From the NCBI RefSeq assembly GCF_947504145.1, contig NZ_CANNGQ010000001.1, positions 496,001-560,000 of the forward strand: a stretch of DNA of 64,000 nucleotides, in the 5' to 3' direction. This DNA is from an uncultured Microbulbifer sp. (GTDB lineage: Bacteria; Pseudomonadota; Gammaproteobacteria; Pseudomonadales; Cellvibrionaceae). Below, piece after piece: positions 35,961 to 44,418 of the stretch; position 1 is the stretch's first letter, and each line of letters starts with the position of its first letter. A program made the translations under genes and the position numbers. The notes below the pieces were generated by a model that saw only the letters and a program-made list of their open reading frames with translations, was not told where the DNA came from and did no database searches.

Positions 35961-37082
35961 GTGAAAGTGCTTCTGCTTTCCGCCTACGATGCCGACAGCC
36001 ACAAGCGCTGGCGGCGCGGCCTCGTGGCGGCCATTCCCGATTGGGAGTGGACCGTGCTCAGTCTGCCTCCGCGCTATTTCAGCTGGCGGGTGCGCGGCAA
36101 CAGCCTTAGCTGGGGCAGGGGGGATACCCTGGCCACCTTGCGTCAGCCATGGGATCTGATCGTCACCACTTCAATGACAGACCTCGCCTCCCTGCGCGGT
36201 TTTGTGCCGGCGCTGGGGCGGGTGCCCACGGTGGTGTATTTCCACGAGAACCAGTTCGAGTACCCGCGTACCGAGGATGCGGTGTCGTCTGTTGAACCCC
36301 AGTTATTGAATATCTACACCGCCCTGTGTGGGGACCTTTTGCTGTTCAACTCTGAGTACAACCGCAATACCCTGCTGGAAGGCGCTGAACTGCTGCTGCA
36401 CAAATTACCGGACCAGGTGCCGAAGGGTATCTGCCAGGAAATTGCAGATAAAGCCCGGGTACTACCGGTACCCCTGGAGACTGCGGCGTTCACCGGTTCG
36501 AAAAATGGTGAGGGCGAGAAAAGTCCGCGGTTGACCTTTGTCTGGAACCACCGCTGGGAACACGACAAGGGCCCGGATATCCTGCTTGCCGCCCTGCGCC
36601 GCTTCGGCCGCCAGCAGATCCCGTTCACTGTGCACGTGGTGGGGCAGCAGTTCCGCCGGCAGCCCGCAGAGTTCGCGCATATCCGCAAGTTGCTGGACAA
36701 GCTCGGGGCGCTGGGTGCCTGGGGGTACCGCGAGAGTCTGGTGGAGTATCGTCAGTTACTGGCACAGAGCCACGGGGTTATATCCACCGCGCGGCACGAT
36801 TTTCAGGGTCTGTCGGTGCTGGAAGCTGTGGCCGCAGGCTGTCAGCCCTTGGTACCGGATAATCTCGCCTACCCAGAATGGTTCGGTCGCGGCGGATGGC
36901 GCTATTCTGATGACGTGGAATCCTGTGCGGCGCAGTTGTGTAATGCCATGGTGCGCTGTGCCCAGCGGGTGCAGTCCGGCGATACGCTGGCCGTGCCGGA
37001 CATCTCCAGTATGAGTTGGGAAGTAATGGCCGGTGAGTACCGGCAGTTGTTGAGTGAATGTGCCGGTGGCCACGGAAATTGA
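35961..37082 (+). CDS. Glycosyltransferase of the tRNA-queuosine mannosyltransferase-like (DUF3524) family
   Basis: A 373-residue GT-B fold protein. The N-terminal DUF3524 region begins 'VLLLSAYDADSHKRWRRGL' and has 'FHENQFEYP' and 'DLLLFNSEYNRNTLLEG'. The GT4-like C-domain has 'FVWNHRWEHDKGPDILLAAL' and the donor-binding 'FQGLSVLEAVAAGCQPLVPD'. The eukaryotic member (GTDC1/QTMAN) transfers mannose from GDP-mannose to queuosine in tRNA-Asp. Bacterial members are named after it, mostly by homology. Location directly upstream of trpS gives mild support for a tRNA role. Donor and acceptor here are inferred. Confidence 0.82.
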   Translation: MKVLLLSAYDADSHKRWRRGLVAAIPDWEWTVLSLPPRYFSWRVRGNSLSWGRGDTLATLRQPWDLIVTTSMTDLASLRGFVPALGRVPTVVYFHENQFEYPRTEDAVSSVEPQLLNIYTALCGDLLLFNSEYNRNTLLEGAELLLHKLPDQVPKGICQEIADKARVLPVPLETAAFTGSKNGEGEKSPRLTFVWNHRWEHDKGPDILLAALRRFGRQQIPFTVHVVGQQFRRQPAEFAHIRKLLDKLGALGAWGYRESLVEYRQLLAQSHGVISTARHDFQGLSVLEAVAAGCQPLVPDNLAYPEWFGRGGWRYSDDVESCAAQLCNAMVRCAQRVQSGDTLAVPDISSMSWEVMAGEYRQLLSECAGGHGN

Positions 37083-37171
37083 CCTGGGCGTACAACCACC
37101 CTCGGGAAACGGGTATCATTCGGGTCTGATTCGCCGATTGAAGATTAGCAAGAACGGAACCTCCAGGATTT

Positions 37172-38179
37172 ATGACTAAGCAGCGCGTACTAACTGGCAT
37201 TACGACCACCGGCACACCCCACCTGGGCAATTACGTCGGCGCCATTCGCCCGGCCATTGCCGCCAGTCAGGAAGAAAATAACCAGTCTTTCTATTTTCTG
37301 GCGGATTACCACGCGCTGATCAAGTGTCAGGATCCGGAGCAGGTACACCAGTCCACTCTGGAAATTGCCGCTACCTGGCTGGCGTTGGGGCTGAACACTG
37401 ACAACGTGGTGTTTTATCGCCAGTCGGATATCGTGGAAATCCCCGAGCTTGCCTGGCTGCTGACCTGCCAGACCGCCAAGGGCCTGATGAACCGTGCCCA
37501 CGCCTACAAGGCATCGGTCGATGCCAACCGTGACGACGGGCAGGATTCGGATTTCGGCATCAACATGGGGCTCTACAGTTACCCGATTCTTATGGCTGCG
37601 GATATCCTGATGTTCAACGCCAACAAGGTACCGGTGGGCAAGGACCAGATTCAGCATATCGAGATGGCCCGGGATATCGCGGCGCGTTTCAATCATCACT
37701 ACGGCGAGCACTTTGCCTTGCCGGAGGCGGTGGTGAGTGAGCATGTTTCTGTGCTGCAGGGCCTCGATGGCCGCAAGATGAGTAAGAGTTACGGCAATAC
37801 TATTCCGCTGTTCCTGCCGGAAAAGAAACTGAAAAAACACATCAACAAGATCAAGACCAACCTGCTGGAGCCGGGCGAGCCGAAAGACCCGGATACGTCA
37901 ACGGTCTTCCAGATCTGGCAGGCATTCTCCACCCCCGAGCAGACCGCAGAAATGCGCAAGGCATTTGAAGAAGGGATCGCGTGGGGCGAAGCCAAGAAGC
38001 AGCTGTTTGAGCTGATCAATGGCCAGATTGGTGAGGCGCGTGAGCGCTATGAAGCATTGCTGGCAAACCCGGCGCAGATCGAAGTGGAGCTGGAAAAAGG
38101 TGCCGAGAAAGCGCGTGCTTACTCCCGTCCTTTCCTGGCGAAACTGCGCGAGGCCGTGGGTATCCGCAAGATCGGCTGA
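37172..38179 (+). CDS. trpS: Tryptophanyl-tRNA synthetase
   Basis: A 335-residue class Ic synthetase. The HIGH-like motif is '[13 protein letters not shown]', the KMSKS loop is '[10 protein letters not shown]', and the tryptophan pocket region '[23 protein letters not shown]' is intact. It charges tRNA-Trp. It is followed by a strong bidirectional terminator shared with the converging mscS. Confidence 0.98.
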   Translation: MTKQRVLTGITTTGTPHLGNYVGAIRPAIAASQEENNQSFYFLADYHALIKCQDPEQVHQSTLEIAATWLALGLNTDNVVFYRQSDIVEIPELAWLLTCQTAKGLMNRAHAYKASVDANRDDGQDSDFGINMGLYSYPILMAADILMFNANKVPVGKDQIQHIEMARDIAARFNHHYGEHFALPEAVVSEHVSVLQGLDGRKMSKSYGNTIPLFLPEKKLKKHINKIKTNLLEPGEPKDPDTSTVFQIWQAFSTPEQTAEMRKAFEEGIAWGEAKKQLFELINGQIGEARERYEALLANPAQIEVELEKGAEKARAYSRPFLAKLREAVGIRKIG

Positions 38180-38204
38180 CTCGAGCCTGTTGCTGGACCT
38201 TTTA

Positions 38205-38237
38205 CTGAGCCCACCTTCTGGTGGGCTCAGTCGTTTT
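38205..38237 (+). terminator. Terminator between trpS and mscS
   Basis: CTGAGCCCACC (38205-38215) pairs with GGTGGGCTCAG (38220-38230) over a TTCT loop, followed by TCGTTTTT. The minus-strand mscS stop codon (38227-38229) lies inside the right arm of the stem. Confidence 0.88.
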
Positions 38238-39264
38238 TGTCGTGTGGTTTTTTAAGGGACTGCTCCACCGCTTTCCAGCGTGAACGCGGCAGTTTTTCAG
38301 CTTTTTCCGCCGGCCCGGCTGGCCAGCCCTCTCTCTGTACGCCGCGCTCGCCATCGGATTCATCGGACTGGTCGTGGAACAGATGCACCTGGGTTTCAAA
38401 GGGCATATCGATACCCGCCTCATCCAGGGCTTCCTTCACGGCCTGAATTGCTTTGGCGCGTACATGAGTCACATCCGCCTGGGTACTGCTGGTCCACCAG
38501 CGCGCGCGGATGGCTACCCAGCTGGCAGCGAGATCCCAGGGCAGGGCTTCTGGCGCTGGGTCCTTCAATATGCCGTCGATGCCTGTCAGGGTGCGACGGA
38601 TGACCTCGCAGGCTTCGTCGATGTTGTCGCTATAGCCGATTCCGATTTCATAATCGCTGCGACGTTTGGCGTGGGCTGTTTTTACCAGTACCGCATTGGT
38701 GTAAATGTCGCTGTTGGGCATTACCACGCGCTGGCCATCGTAGGTATCGATCAGGGTTGCGCGGGTTTCGATGCGATGCACCGTGCCTTCAAAATCTGCA
38801 ACTTTGATCTGGTCACCGATCTCGAACGGCTGGCGAACAAGGATCAGCAATCCCGCCAGCCAGTTCTGCAGAATATCTTTGAAGGCGAAACCGATCGCCA
38901 CCGAGCCCACACCGAGCCCGGCGATCAGGTCGCCGGGTTTGAGGCTGGGCATCACGATGGTGGCGGCGAGTAGAAACCCCACCAGAATCACGGACCATTT
39001 GATCAGGCTCCCCAACACATCGCCCAGGTTGGAACGGCTTCTGCGCCGTAAATGGCGACGGACAACCACGCGGAAAACACTCCCCAGAATAAACGCCACC
39101 AGCAGTACCACCAGCGCAACGGTGAAGTTGGGAATCAACCCGATGGCGCCGTCTACCCAGCTGTCCACCTGATTGATTGCCGCGTCATAGTCTGCCGAAA
39201 CGGTGTTTTCCTTTTCCGTTTCAGTACTCTGCGCATTTGCGTTGCCTTGCATCATAGGGGGCAC
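38227..39264 (-). CDS. mscS: Small-conductance mechanosensitive channel (MscS family)
   Basis: A 345-residue MscS-type channel. Three membrane helices lie within about residues 42-150. TM3 has the glycine/alanine packing pattern 'LGVGSVAIGFAFKDILQNWLAG'. The beta-domain has 'IGDQIKVADFEGTVHRIETRATLIDTYDGQRVVMPNSD' split over two strands, and an alpha/beta cage domain follows. The charged C-terminal tail after about residue 300 (DQSDESDGERG to the end) is longer than in E. coli MscS. It releases solutes during hypo-osmotic shock. Confidence 0.92.
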   Translation of the reverse strand: MPPMMQGNANAQSTETEKENTVSADYDAAINQVDSWVDGAIGLIPNFTVALVVLLVAFILGSVFRVVVRRHLRRRSRSNLGDVLGSLIKWSVILVGFLLAATIVMPSLKPGDLIAGLGVGSVAIGFAFKDILQNWLAGLLILVRQPFEIGDQIKVADFEGTVHRIETRATLIDTYDGQRVVMPNSDIYTNAVLVKTAHAKRRSDYEIGIGYSDNIDEACEVIRRTLTGIDGILKDPAPEALPWDLAASWVAIRARWWTSSTQADVTHVRAKAIQAVKEALDEAGIDMPFETQVHLFHDQSDESDGERGVQREGWPAGPAEKAEKLPRSRWKAVEQSLKKPHDKND

Positions 39265-39277
39265 AGTCGCTTCCGGT

Positions 39278-39730
39278 TCAGCCCGGGTTCTGCAATCGGA
39301 TATTCAGGGCGAAGTCGGCGGTATCACCATTGGCAGCCGCGCCTTTCAGCAAGTAAACCAGCACCCGGTAGGTGCCGTCTCGCGGCAGGGTGACGGAAAA
39401 ATGTGAGCGCTGGCCGTGGCCCTTGTGCAGTGCGCGGGGCGCTGCCGGTGCGGTGATGTGATAGCCAACCTGAGTGTGGTTGCTGTGTACGTTCAGCTCG
39501 AGAGATTGGCCGGTTCTCGCGTCGATCAGGTACTCGATGGCCTGCTGACCATGGATGGTGGCGGTGACGCGTGCACTTCGGCTGTGGGGCGCGGTCTGCT
39601 CACCGGTTGGTAGGGGGTCGCTGTGGAGTTCGATTTTTTCCCGTTGCGCCTGAACGTTCTCCCTGGCGGAGATCGGCCCGCACAGGAGAAACAGCAGTGG
39701 GAGGAGTAAAAGCCAGTGAAATCTCAGCAC
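39278..39730 (-). CDS. Secreted protein resembling inhibitor of g-type lysozyme (short paralogue)
   Basis: A 150-residue exported protein with a signal peptide (residues 1-22, 'LLLLPLLFLLCGPISA'). One beta-rich domain follows, with 'IEYLIDARTGQSLELNVHSNHTQVGYHI' and the closing 'LPRDGTYRVLVYLLKGAAANGDTADF'. The ending matches the 'LPxxGxYxIxVYLxRxxARRxExADF' pattern of PliG-like proteins and of the neighbour at 40659-41417, though the ARR residues are replaced here. PliG proteins bind goose-type lysozyme in the periplasm. Function here is inferred from resemblance only. Confidence 0.6.
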   Translation of the reverse strand: MLRFHWLLLLPLLFLLCGPISARENVQAQREKIELHSDPLPTGEQTAPHSRSARVTATIHGQQAIEYLIDARTGQSLELNVHSNHTQVGYHITAPAAPRALHKGHGQRSHFSVTLPRDGTYRVLVYLLKGAAANGDTADFALNIRLQNPG

Positions 39731-39801
39731 GGGTTATCCTGATTGTTTCCAGCAAAAAAGCGCCGAAGCAGGGCAACCAGTGTAGTTTGGCCGTGTCCAG
39801 A

Positions 39802-40611
39802 TCAGTCGTCGGCAGCTTGCTCCGGCTCCCGTTTGAACCGACCGTGCTGTAGGTAGTGGATGACCTGCGCAATGACCTTCTGGTCTTTCATCATGAAAAC
39901 GTGGGTGACCGGCATTTCCAGGTGATCACGCATGCCTTCAAGGCGGGTGCGTTCCACAGTGACCTTGCCGTCATCAGTACCTGGCAGCATACGCGAGAGA
40001 ATCGGGTTGATACTCCTGGTGCCGGCAATAATACCCAGGTCAAACCGCGCGGCGCCCAGCGTATTCGGTACGCTCATTTTGCCGCTGCCCAGCTGCACGC
40101 CGGCATCGCCGTAGATAAAGTGGAACCCGGGAAAGCTCCCCAGTTTGTCGACCACTTCGCTGCCTTGATTGGGTGGGCCCAGCATCACGACTCTGCCCAG
40201 GTTTTCCACCTGCACCCGGCTCAGGTACTGGCGCACCAGAATGCCGCCCATGGAGTGGGTCACAAAATGCACCCGTGAGGTCTCTGTATCGGCGTCCGGC
40301 TCCTGCCGGGCACAGCTGTCCAGCGCCGGGGCGATCGCGGGACCTGCAAGTTTCTCGATCGGGAAGTCGGTGGATGGATAGCCCACATTGACGGCGATAA
40401 ACCCGGCTTCAGCAACCGCCTGCTCGAGCATTTTCATGGAGCTGTCGGACTTGGCCAGCCCGTGCAGGAGGATCACACAGTCCCTGGCCTGCGCCGGCAT
40501 CGCCGCCGTTGCGAGCAGCGCACAAAGAAAAGGGAGCGCAACCGCGATTCTGGTGGCCAGGGTATTTGCCCGGGCTTTTGATAAGAACTGCCTGGAGAGA
40601 TGGTTGAGCAT
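39802..40611 (-). CDS. Secreted alpha/beta-hydrolase (lipase/esterase)
   Basis: A 269-residue exported hydrolase from ATG 40611. The signal peptide ends about residue 41 (AMPAQA). The mature protein opens with the oxyanion strand 'CVILLHGLAKSDSSM'. The nucleophile elbow G-x-S-x-G-like 'HFVTHSMGGILVRQYL' holds Ser in T-H-S-M-G, with catalytic Asp/His candidates downstream ('GTDDGKVTVERTRLEGMRDHLEMPVTH'). It is similar to 'permease/lipase YdcM-like' secreted esterases. Its position between two lysozyme-inhibitor-like genes on the same strand suggests co-expression. The substrate is unknown. Confidence 0.83.
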   Translation of the reverse strand: MLNHLSRQFLSKARANTLATRIAVALPFLCALLATAAMPAQARDCVILLHGLAKSDSSMKMLEQAVAEAGFIAVNVGYPSTDFPIEKLAGPAIAPALDSCARQEPDADTETSRVHFVTHSMGGILVRQYLSRVQVENLGRVVMLGPPNQGSEVVDKLGSFPGFHFIYGDAGVQLGSGKMSVPNTLGAARFDLGIIAGTRSINPILSRMLPGTDDGKVTVERTRLEGMRDHLEMPVTHVFMMKDQKVIAQVIHYLQHGRFKREPEQAADD

Positions 40612-40658
40612 AGGCTGACTCGGTTTACGGGGAACGGTATCCCCCGATTCTAACCGTT

Positions 40659-41417
40659 TCAGCCCCCATAAATCACGGCGTCGGGGATCAGGTAATACTC
40701 CTGGCTGCCGGCGGCGAGCCACCAGTTGTCGCCCTGGCGCTGCCAGTTGAGGGGGGTGCCATCGTCCGTACTGAAGCGGTCGTTGGCGAAGTAGAGCACG
40801 CGCTGCCCATGCTCCTGCACCGGTTTACGGGTTCTGATTTCTGCCGCACCCGGCGCGCGCTTTACCTGAAACGGGCACTCACGACGAAAGCTGGGCTCGC
40901 CGGCAGAGCAAGGTAGGTTGCCGCTGGCATCATACTTCCAGGCGATACGGCCTCCACTTTTCTCCGAGCCAGAGTGGCTGCTTTTGCCGTTGTCGATGTC
41001 GACCCGCAGCTTGAAATCCGCCGACTCCTCGCGGCGCGCGGCACTGCGCATCATGTAAACCTGAATGGTGTAAGTACCGCTATCCGGCAGGGTGGTCGCA
41101 AAGCGCTCACCGCTGGTGGAACCGATAAATATCGCCGCATCCCCGGGGCCGCTGCCGGGTGCGTATACATTGAAATAGGTGGCCGTATGGGGGGTAGAGA
41201 GCTTCACCACCATGCGCTGTCCTGCTTTGGCGGTAACCTTGTAATTGACCGTGTTGTACCCGGTGATGTTGCTGGATACGGAGGTGCCGGTGGCACCCTT
41301 GGCAAATTGCAAGGTTTCAGTACGCGATTCATCGCTCCGGGCGGCGCCGCTCATGCAGACGAAGGCGAGGCAGATCAGCAGGTTTGCAAACAGGTTTGAT
41401 TGGTAAATACGCTTCAT
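40659..41417 (-). CDS. Secreted protein resembling inhibitor of g-type lysozyme, with extra C-terminal domain
   Basis: A 252-residue exported protein (signal peptide to about residue 27). The N-terminal domain (about 32-145) has the PliG-like order 'ETLQFAKGATGTSVSSNITG', 'AGQRMVVKLSTPHTATYFNVYAPG', 'AIFIGSTSGERFATTLPDSGTYTIQV' and 'MRSAARREESADF'. The C-terminal part (about 150-252) contains 'NLPCSAGEPSFRRECPFQVKRAPGAAEI' and 'VLYFANDRFSTDDGTP', a separate small domain with a Cys pair that recurs after similar modules. Its paralogue at 39278-39730 lacks this tail. Inhibition of lysozyme is a family-based inference; the domain is also found in proteins of unknown role. Confidence 0.72.
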   Translation of the reverse strand: MKRIYQSNLFANLLICLAFVCMSGAARSDESRTETLQFAKGATGTSVSSNITGYNTVNYKVTAKAGQRMVVKLSTPHTATYFNVYAPGSGPGDAAIFIGSTSGERFATTLPDSGTYTIQVYMMRSAARREESADFKLRVDIDNGKSSHSGSEKSGGRIAWKYDASGNLPCSAGEPSFRRECPFQVKRAPGAAEIRTRKPVQEHGQRVLYFANDRFSTDDGTPLNWQRQGDNWWLAAGSQEYYLIPDAVIYGG

Positions 41418-41526
41418 TGTCTCTCCCGCAAGTGGCGTCGGCGCACAAAAGTACTACATTGAAATTGAGTGTAGTTGAGCGCCAAAACGTCGGTTGGGGT
41501 TTCAGAGGTCAAATGTGACCGACGCT

Positions 41527-42078
41527 TCAATCGGTGGTTTTGGTCTGACAGATCCGGTTGATCTCATTTACAAATCGATCGGGATCGCCCGGCGTTACCA
41601 CAATGGTTTTGGCTGGCATTCGGATGACCACGGTATGCGTGAGATCGGTGGCGAAGGCGCGATAGCGGCCGAGTTTCTGGTTGCGAAACAGACCGGTAAA
41701 CCCGAACAGCCCACCGTTCCCAAAGATGCGAATGGACCCTTTGGTTGCTTCAGGCTGGTGGGCTACAGATTCAACATCCAGCAAAGGTACTCGGGTACGC
41801 CAGCCCGGCCGGCGTACTACCAGGCACTGATTCTCCAGACGGTATCCGCGCACGGAAAACAGTGCACACAGTAAAAAAATGGCCGGCGACAGCCAGATCC
41901 CAAGGCGGTACATCAGCGGTGGGTTTTCCGGGGCTTGTGCCAGCAAGACGCCGCTGATACCAAACAGAATGACCCCGCACAGGGCGGTGATCAGCATCAG
42001 CTGACGGCCCCAGGGTGCGGAAAAATCTTGCGGACCATCATTCGGGGTATGGTGCGGAGTGTGGTGCGATGCATTCAT
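41527..42078 (-). CDS. PH-domain membrane protein
   Basis: A 183-residue protein from ATG 42078. A polar His-rich N-terminus (HHTPHHTP) is followed by two membrane helices (about residues 27-47 and 57-76). A bacterial pleckstrin-like domain then covers about 80-180, with 'RGYRLENQCLVVRRPGWRTRVPL' and the closing 'VVIRMPAKTIVVTPGDPDRFVNEI'. The frame extends upstream to 42213, but that stretch looks non-coding. Function is unknown. It lies divergent from the 6-phosphogluconate dehydrogenase gene. Confidence 0.75.
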   Translation of the reverse strand: MNASHHTPHHTPNDGPQDFSAPWGRQLMLITALCGVILFGISGVLLAQAPENPPLMYRLGIWLSPAIFLLCALFSVRGYRLENQCLVVRRPGWRTRVPLLDVESVAHQPEATKGSIRIFGNGGLFGFTGLFRNQKLGRYRAFATDLTHTVVIRMPAKTIVVTPGDPDRFVNEINRICQTKTTD

Positions 42079-42191
42079 AGCTGGATCTGTCGGGTTCGAG
42101 GGTGAACCCGGGATTGTAATCTCTGGCGACGGCGTGAGAAATACGCGGCCTCCGGGATTCGCAATTCCGCCTCCCGGCGCGGGCGTCGGAT

Positions 42192-42200
42192 TGCTATACT
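42192..42200 (+). promoter_or_regulatory. Extended -10 promoter for the 6PGDH gene
   Basis: TGCTATACT is an extended -10 element 41 bases before the start codon at 42241. No good -35 is visible at the usual spacing. Confidence 0.5.
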
Positions 42201-42240
42201 CCGCCCGCTTCAAGCAGTACCAATTTTCTGGAGATTTTCT

Positions 42241-43761
42241 ATGTCAGACGCACTTTGCGATATCGGTTTCATTGGCGCAGGCGTCATGGGGAAAAACCTG
42301 ATCCTCAACCTGGCGGACAATGGATACCGCGTATGCGCGTTTGACCTGGACCACGGCCGTCTGGAAGCGTTGCAGGAACAGGACGCCAGCGAGCGCGGCG
42401 ACCAGCCGGCACGGGTGGAAGTGTGCAATTCCTACACGGAATTACTGACCAGAGTAAAAGCGCCGCACCTGGTGATTCTCTCGGTTCCGGCCGGCGCGCC
42501 CGTGGATGATGTATGCAACAAGTTGCTCGACGCAGGCCTGCAGGCGGATGACATCGTCATCGATACCGGCAACAGCCTCTGGACTGACTCTGTAGAGCGC
42601 TGCAAACGCTACGAGGGCAAGTTGATTTTCTTCACTACCGCGGTATCTGGGGGTGAAGTGGGCGCGCGCTTTGGTCCGTCGCTGATGCCCAGTGGCGATC
42701 GCTATGCCTGGGCGCGTATCGAGCCCGTCTGGCACGCCATTGCCGCCAAGGTGGACTCAGCCACCGGCCAGCCTATTGAGCGGTTCGAACCGGGCAACCC
42801 GGTCAAGGAGGGCGAGCCCTGCGCCGCCTATATTGGCCCTATCGGTTCCGGCCATTTTGTAAAGATGGTGCACAACGGTATCGAATACGCCGATATGCAG
42901 ATGATCTGCGAAGTGTACGATGTTATGCGTAGCGCCCTGGAAATGACGCCACAGGAGATTGCCGGTGTCTTCCGTGAGTGGAACAAGGGCGTACTGAACA
43001 GCTACCTGATCGATATTAGTGCCGAAGTGCTGGATACCATGGACTCCGAAACCGGCGAGCCGCTTGTTGATGTGATTCTGGATCGGGCCGGGCAGAAGGG
43101 CACAGGTCTGTGGACCGCCGTAGGTGCACTGCAGGTCGGCTGCCCCGCGCCGAGTATTGCTGAAGCTGTATTCGCCCGCTCACTTTCTACCCGCAAAGTA
43201 CTGCGCACCCGCGCGGCGAAAAAACTGGAAGGGCCGGCCGTCGCGCCGGTTCCTGAAGACAAACGAGAAGAGGTGATCGGTCAGCTGCACGATGCTTTGT
43301 ACTGCGCAAAAATCTGCGTGTACGCGCAGGGCTTTGACCTGATGAAGCTCGCTGCCCGGGAACAGGGGTGGCAGTTGAATTTTGCAGAAATTGCGCGAAT
43401 CTGGCGCGCCGGCTGCATCATTCGCGCGGTATTTTTGCAGTCCATCAGCGATGCTTACGAGCGGGATACCAAGCTGTCCAATTTGTTGCTGGATGATTTC
43501 TTTATCGAACAGATTGCCAGCCACCAGGGCAACTGGCGCCGGGCCGTGGCGGATGCCACAATCGGTGGCATCCCAGTACCGGCGCTGTCTTCAGCACTCA
43601 GTTACTACGACGCCTTCCGACGGGAAGCTCTGCCGGCAAACCTGCTGCAGGCACAGCGGGATTTCTTCGGTGCGCACACTTTTTCACGGGTGGATCGGCC
43701 AGAGCAAGAAAAATACCATGTGCATTGGAGTGCACCCGGTCGACCGATGAAGAAAGTTTAA
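42241..43761 (+). CDS. gnd: 6-phosphogluconate dehydrogenase, decarboxylating, with atypical cofactor loop
   Basis: A 506-residue 6PGDH (usual length about 470-480). The substrate signature 'VSGGEVGARFGPSLMPSG' and the catalytic 'GSGHFVKMVHNGIEY' (Lys, His and Asn present) are intact, as is the helical C-domain with 'DRAGQKGTGLWTAV'. It converts 6-phosphogluconate to ribulose-5-phosphate and CO2. After strand 2 of the Rossmann fold, the usual F-N-R-T/S that holds the NADP phosphate is replaced by F-D-L-D (residues 34-37), and the turn is G-A-G-V-M-G rather than G-x-A-x-M-G. NAD preference is therefore possible. It ends at a strong terminator. Confidence 0.9.
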   Translation: MSDALCDIGFIGAGVMGKNLILNLADNGYRVCAFDLDHGRLEALQEQDASERGDQPARVEVCNSYTELLTRVKAPHLVILSVPAGAPVDDVCNKLLDAGLQADDIVIDTGNSLWTDSVERCKRYEGKLIFFTTAVSGGEVGARFGPSLMPSGDRYAWARIEPVWHAIAAKVDSATGQPIERFEPGNPVKEGEPCAAYIGPIGSGHFVKMVHNGIEYADMQMICEVYDVMRSALEMTPQEIAGVFREWNKGVLNSYLIDISAEVLDTMDSETGEPLVDVILDRAGQKGTGLWTAVGALQVGCPAPSIAEAVFARSLSTRKVLRTRAAKKLEGPAVAPVPEDKREEVIGQLHDALYCAKICVYAQGFDLMKLAAREQGWQLNFAEIARIWRAGCIIRAVFLQSISDAYERDTKLSNLLLDDFFIEQIASHQGNWRRAVADATIGGIPVPALSSALSYYDAFRREALPANLLQAQRDFFGAHTFSRVDRPEQEKYHVHWSAPGRPMKKV

Positions 43762-43762
43762 A

Positions 43763-43797
43763 AAAATGGCCGCAAAAAATTGCGGCCATTTTTTTTG
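43763..43797. terminator. Bidirectional terminator between gnd and the DUF4136 gene
   Basis: AATGGCCGCA (43765-43774) pairs with TGCGGCCATT (43781-43790), with an A run on the left and a T run on the right, so it serves both converging genes. Confidence 0.93.
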
Positions 43798-43818
43798 CTG
43801 GGTTTATGGCTACGCAGA

Positions 43819-44340
43819 CTATCGCGCGCGCAGGGGGAAGCTGCGAAATGCCTCGATCACCGCCTGGTCCATGGCGCGCTGGGGGTTGTTCAGCACCTGT
43901 CGGGTAATCGGCTTGTCCGTGTGGCCGCGCCACACCAGATGTTTCTGACGCGCATCCGTCAGGTCGATGGTCAGGTGCCCTTCAGTATGAACGTTGGCAT
44001 GTACGGTGCGGGAATTGTTCGGCATCGTATACGCGCGCGCGGGGTTTGCCCGTACCTGCACATTTACCAGCAGGTCAGGGTTGCTGCTTGGCATCATGCC
44101 CCGAGCCATCAACTGCTGGGAAACTTCATTCTGTGCCAGTGACACGGCGCGGCCATTGCTGCCGGTAACCGGTGCGAAGCCAAACGTTTGGTACTGGCCG
44201 AGTGTTGCGGCAGCCGCGCTGTCTGCCGGTGAGGTAGCGCAGCCGCTGAGTGTGCCACTGAGTGCGGCGCCGGTAACGGCAAACGCAAGCAGCGTGGAGG
44301 TGGAAATTGCGCGGACTATTTTCCGTGGATTCTGTTTCAT
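43819..44340 (-). CDS. DUF4136-type lipoprotein
   Basis: A 173-residue lipoprotein from ATG 44340. A basic start and hydrophobic core are followed by the lipobox LSGC near residue 33. The mature domain has 'YQTFGFAP', 'QQLMARGMMPSSNPDLLVNVQVR', 'GHLTIDLTDARQKHLVWRGHTDKPI' and a C-terminal helix 'QRAMDQAVIEAFRSFP'. This order is typical of DUF4136 outer-membrane-associated lipoproteins of unknown role. Confidence 0.82.
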   Translation of the reverse strand: MKQNPRKIVRAISTSTLLAFAVTGAALSGTLSGCATSPADSAAAATLGQYQTFGFAPVTGSNGRAVSLAQNEVSQQLMARGMMPSSNPDLLVNVQVRANPARAYTMPNNSRTVHANVHTEGHLTIDLTDARQKHLVWRGHTDKPITRQVLNNPQRAMDQAVIEAFRSFPLRAR

Positions 44341-44418
44341 GGGCCAACCCCGGATTACTGTACTGGTATCCCGCTCCAGCTTAGTTTGGGGGCAGCCCGA
44401 ATCCACGTTTCTGTTGCG

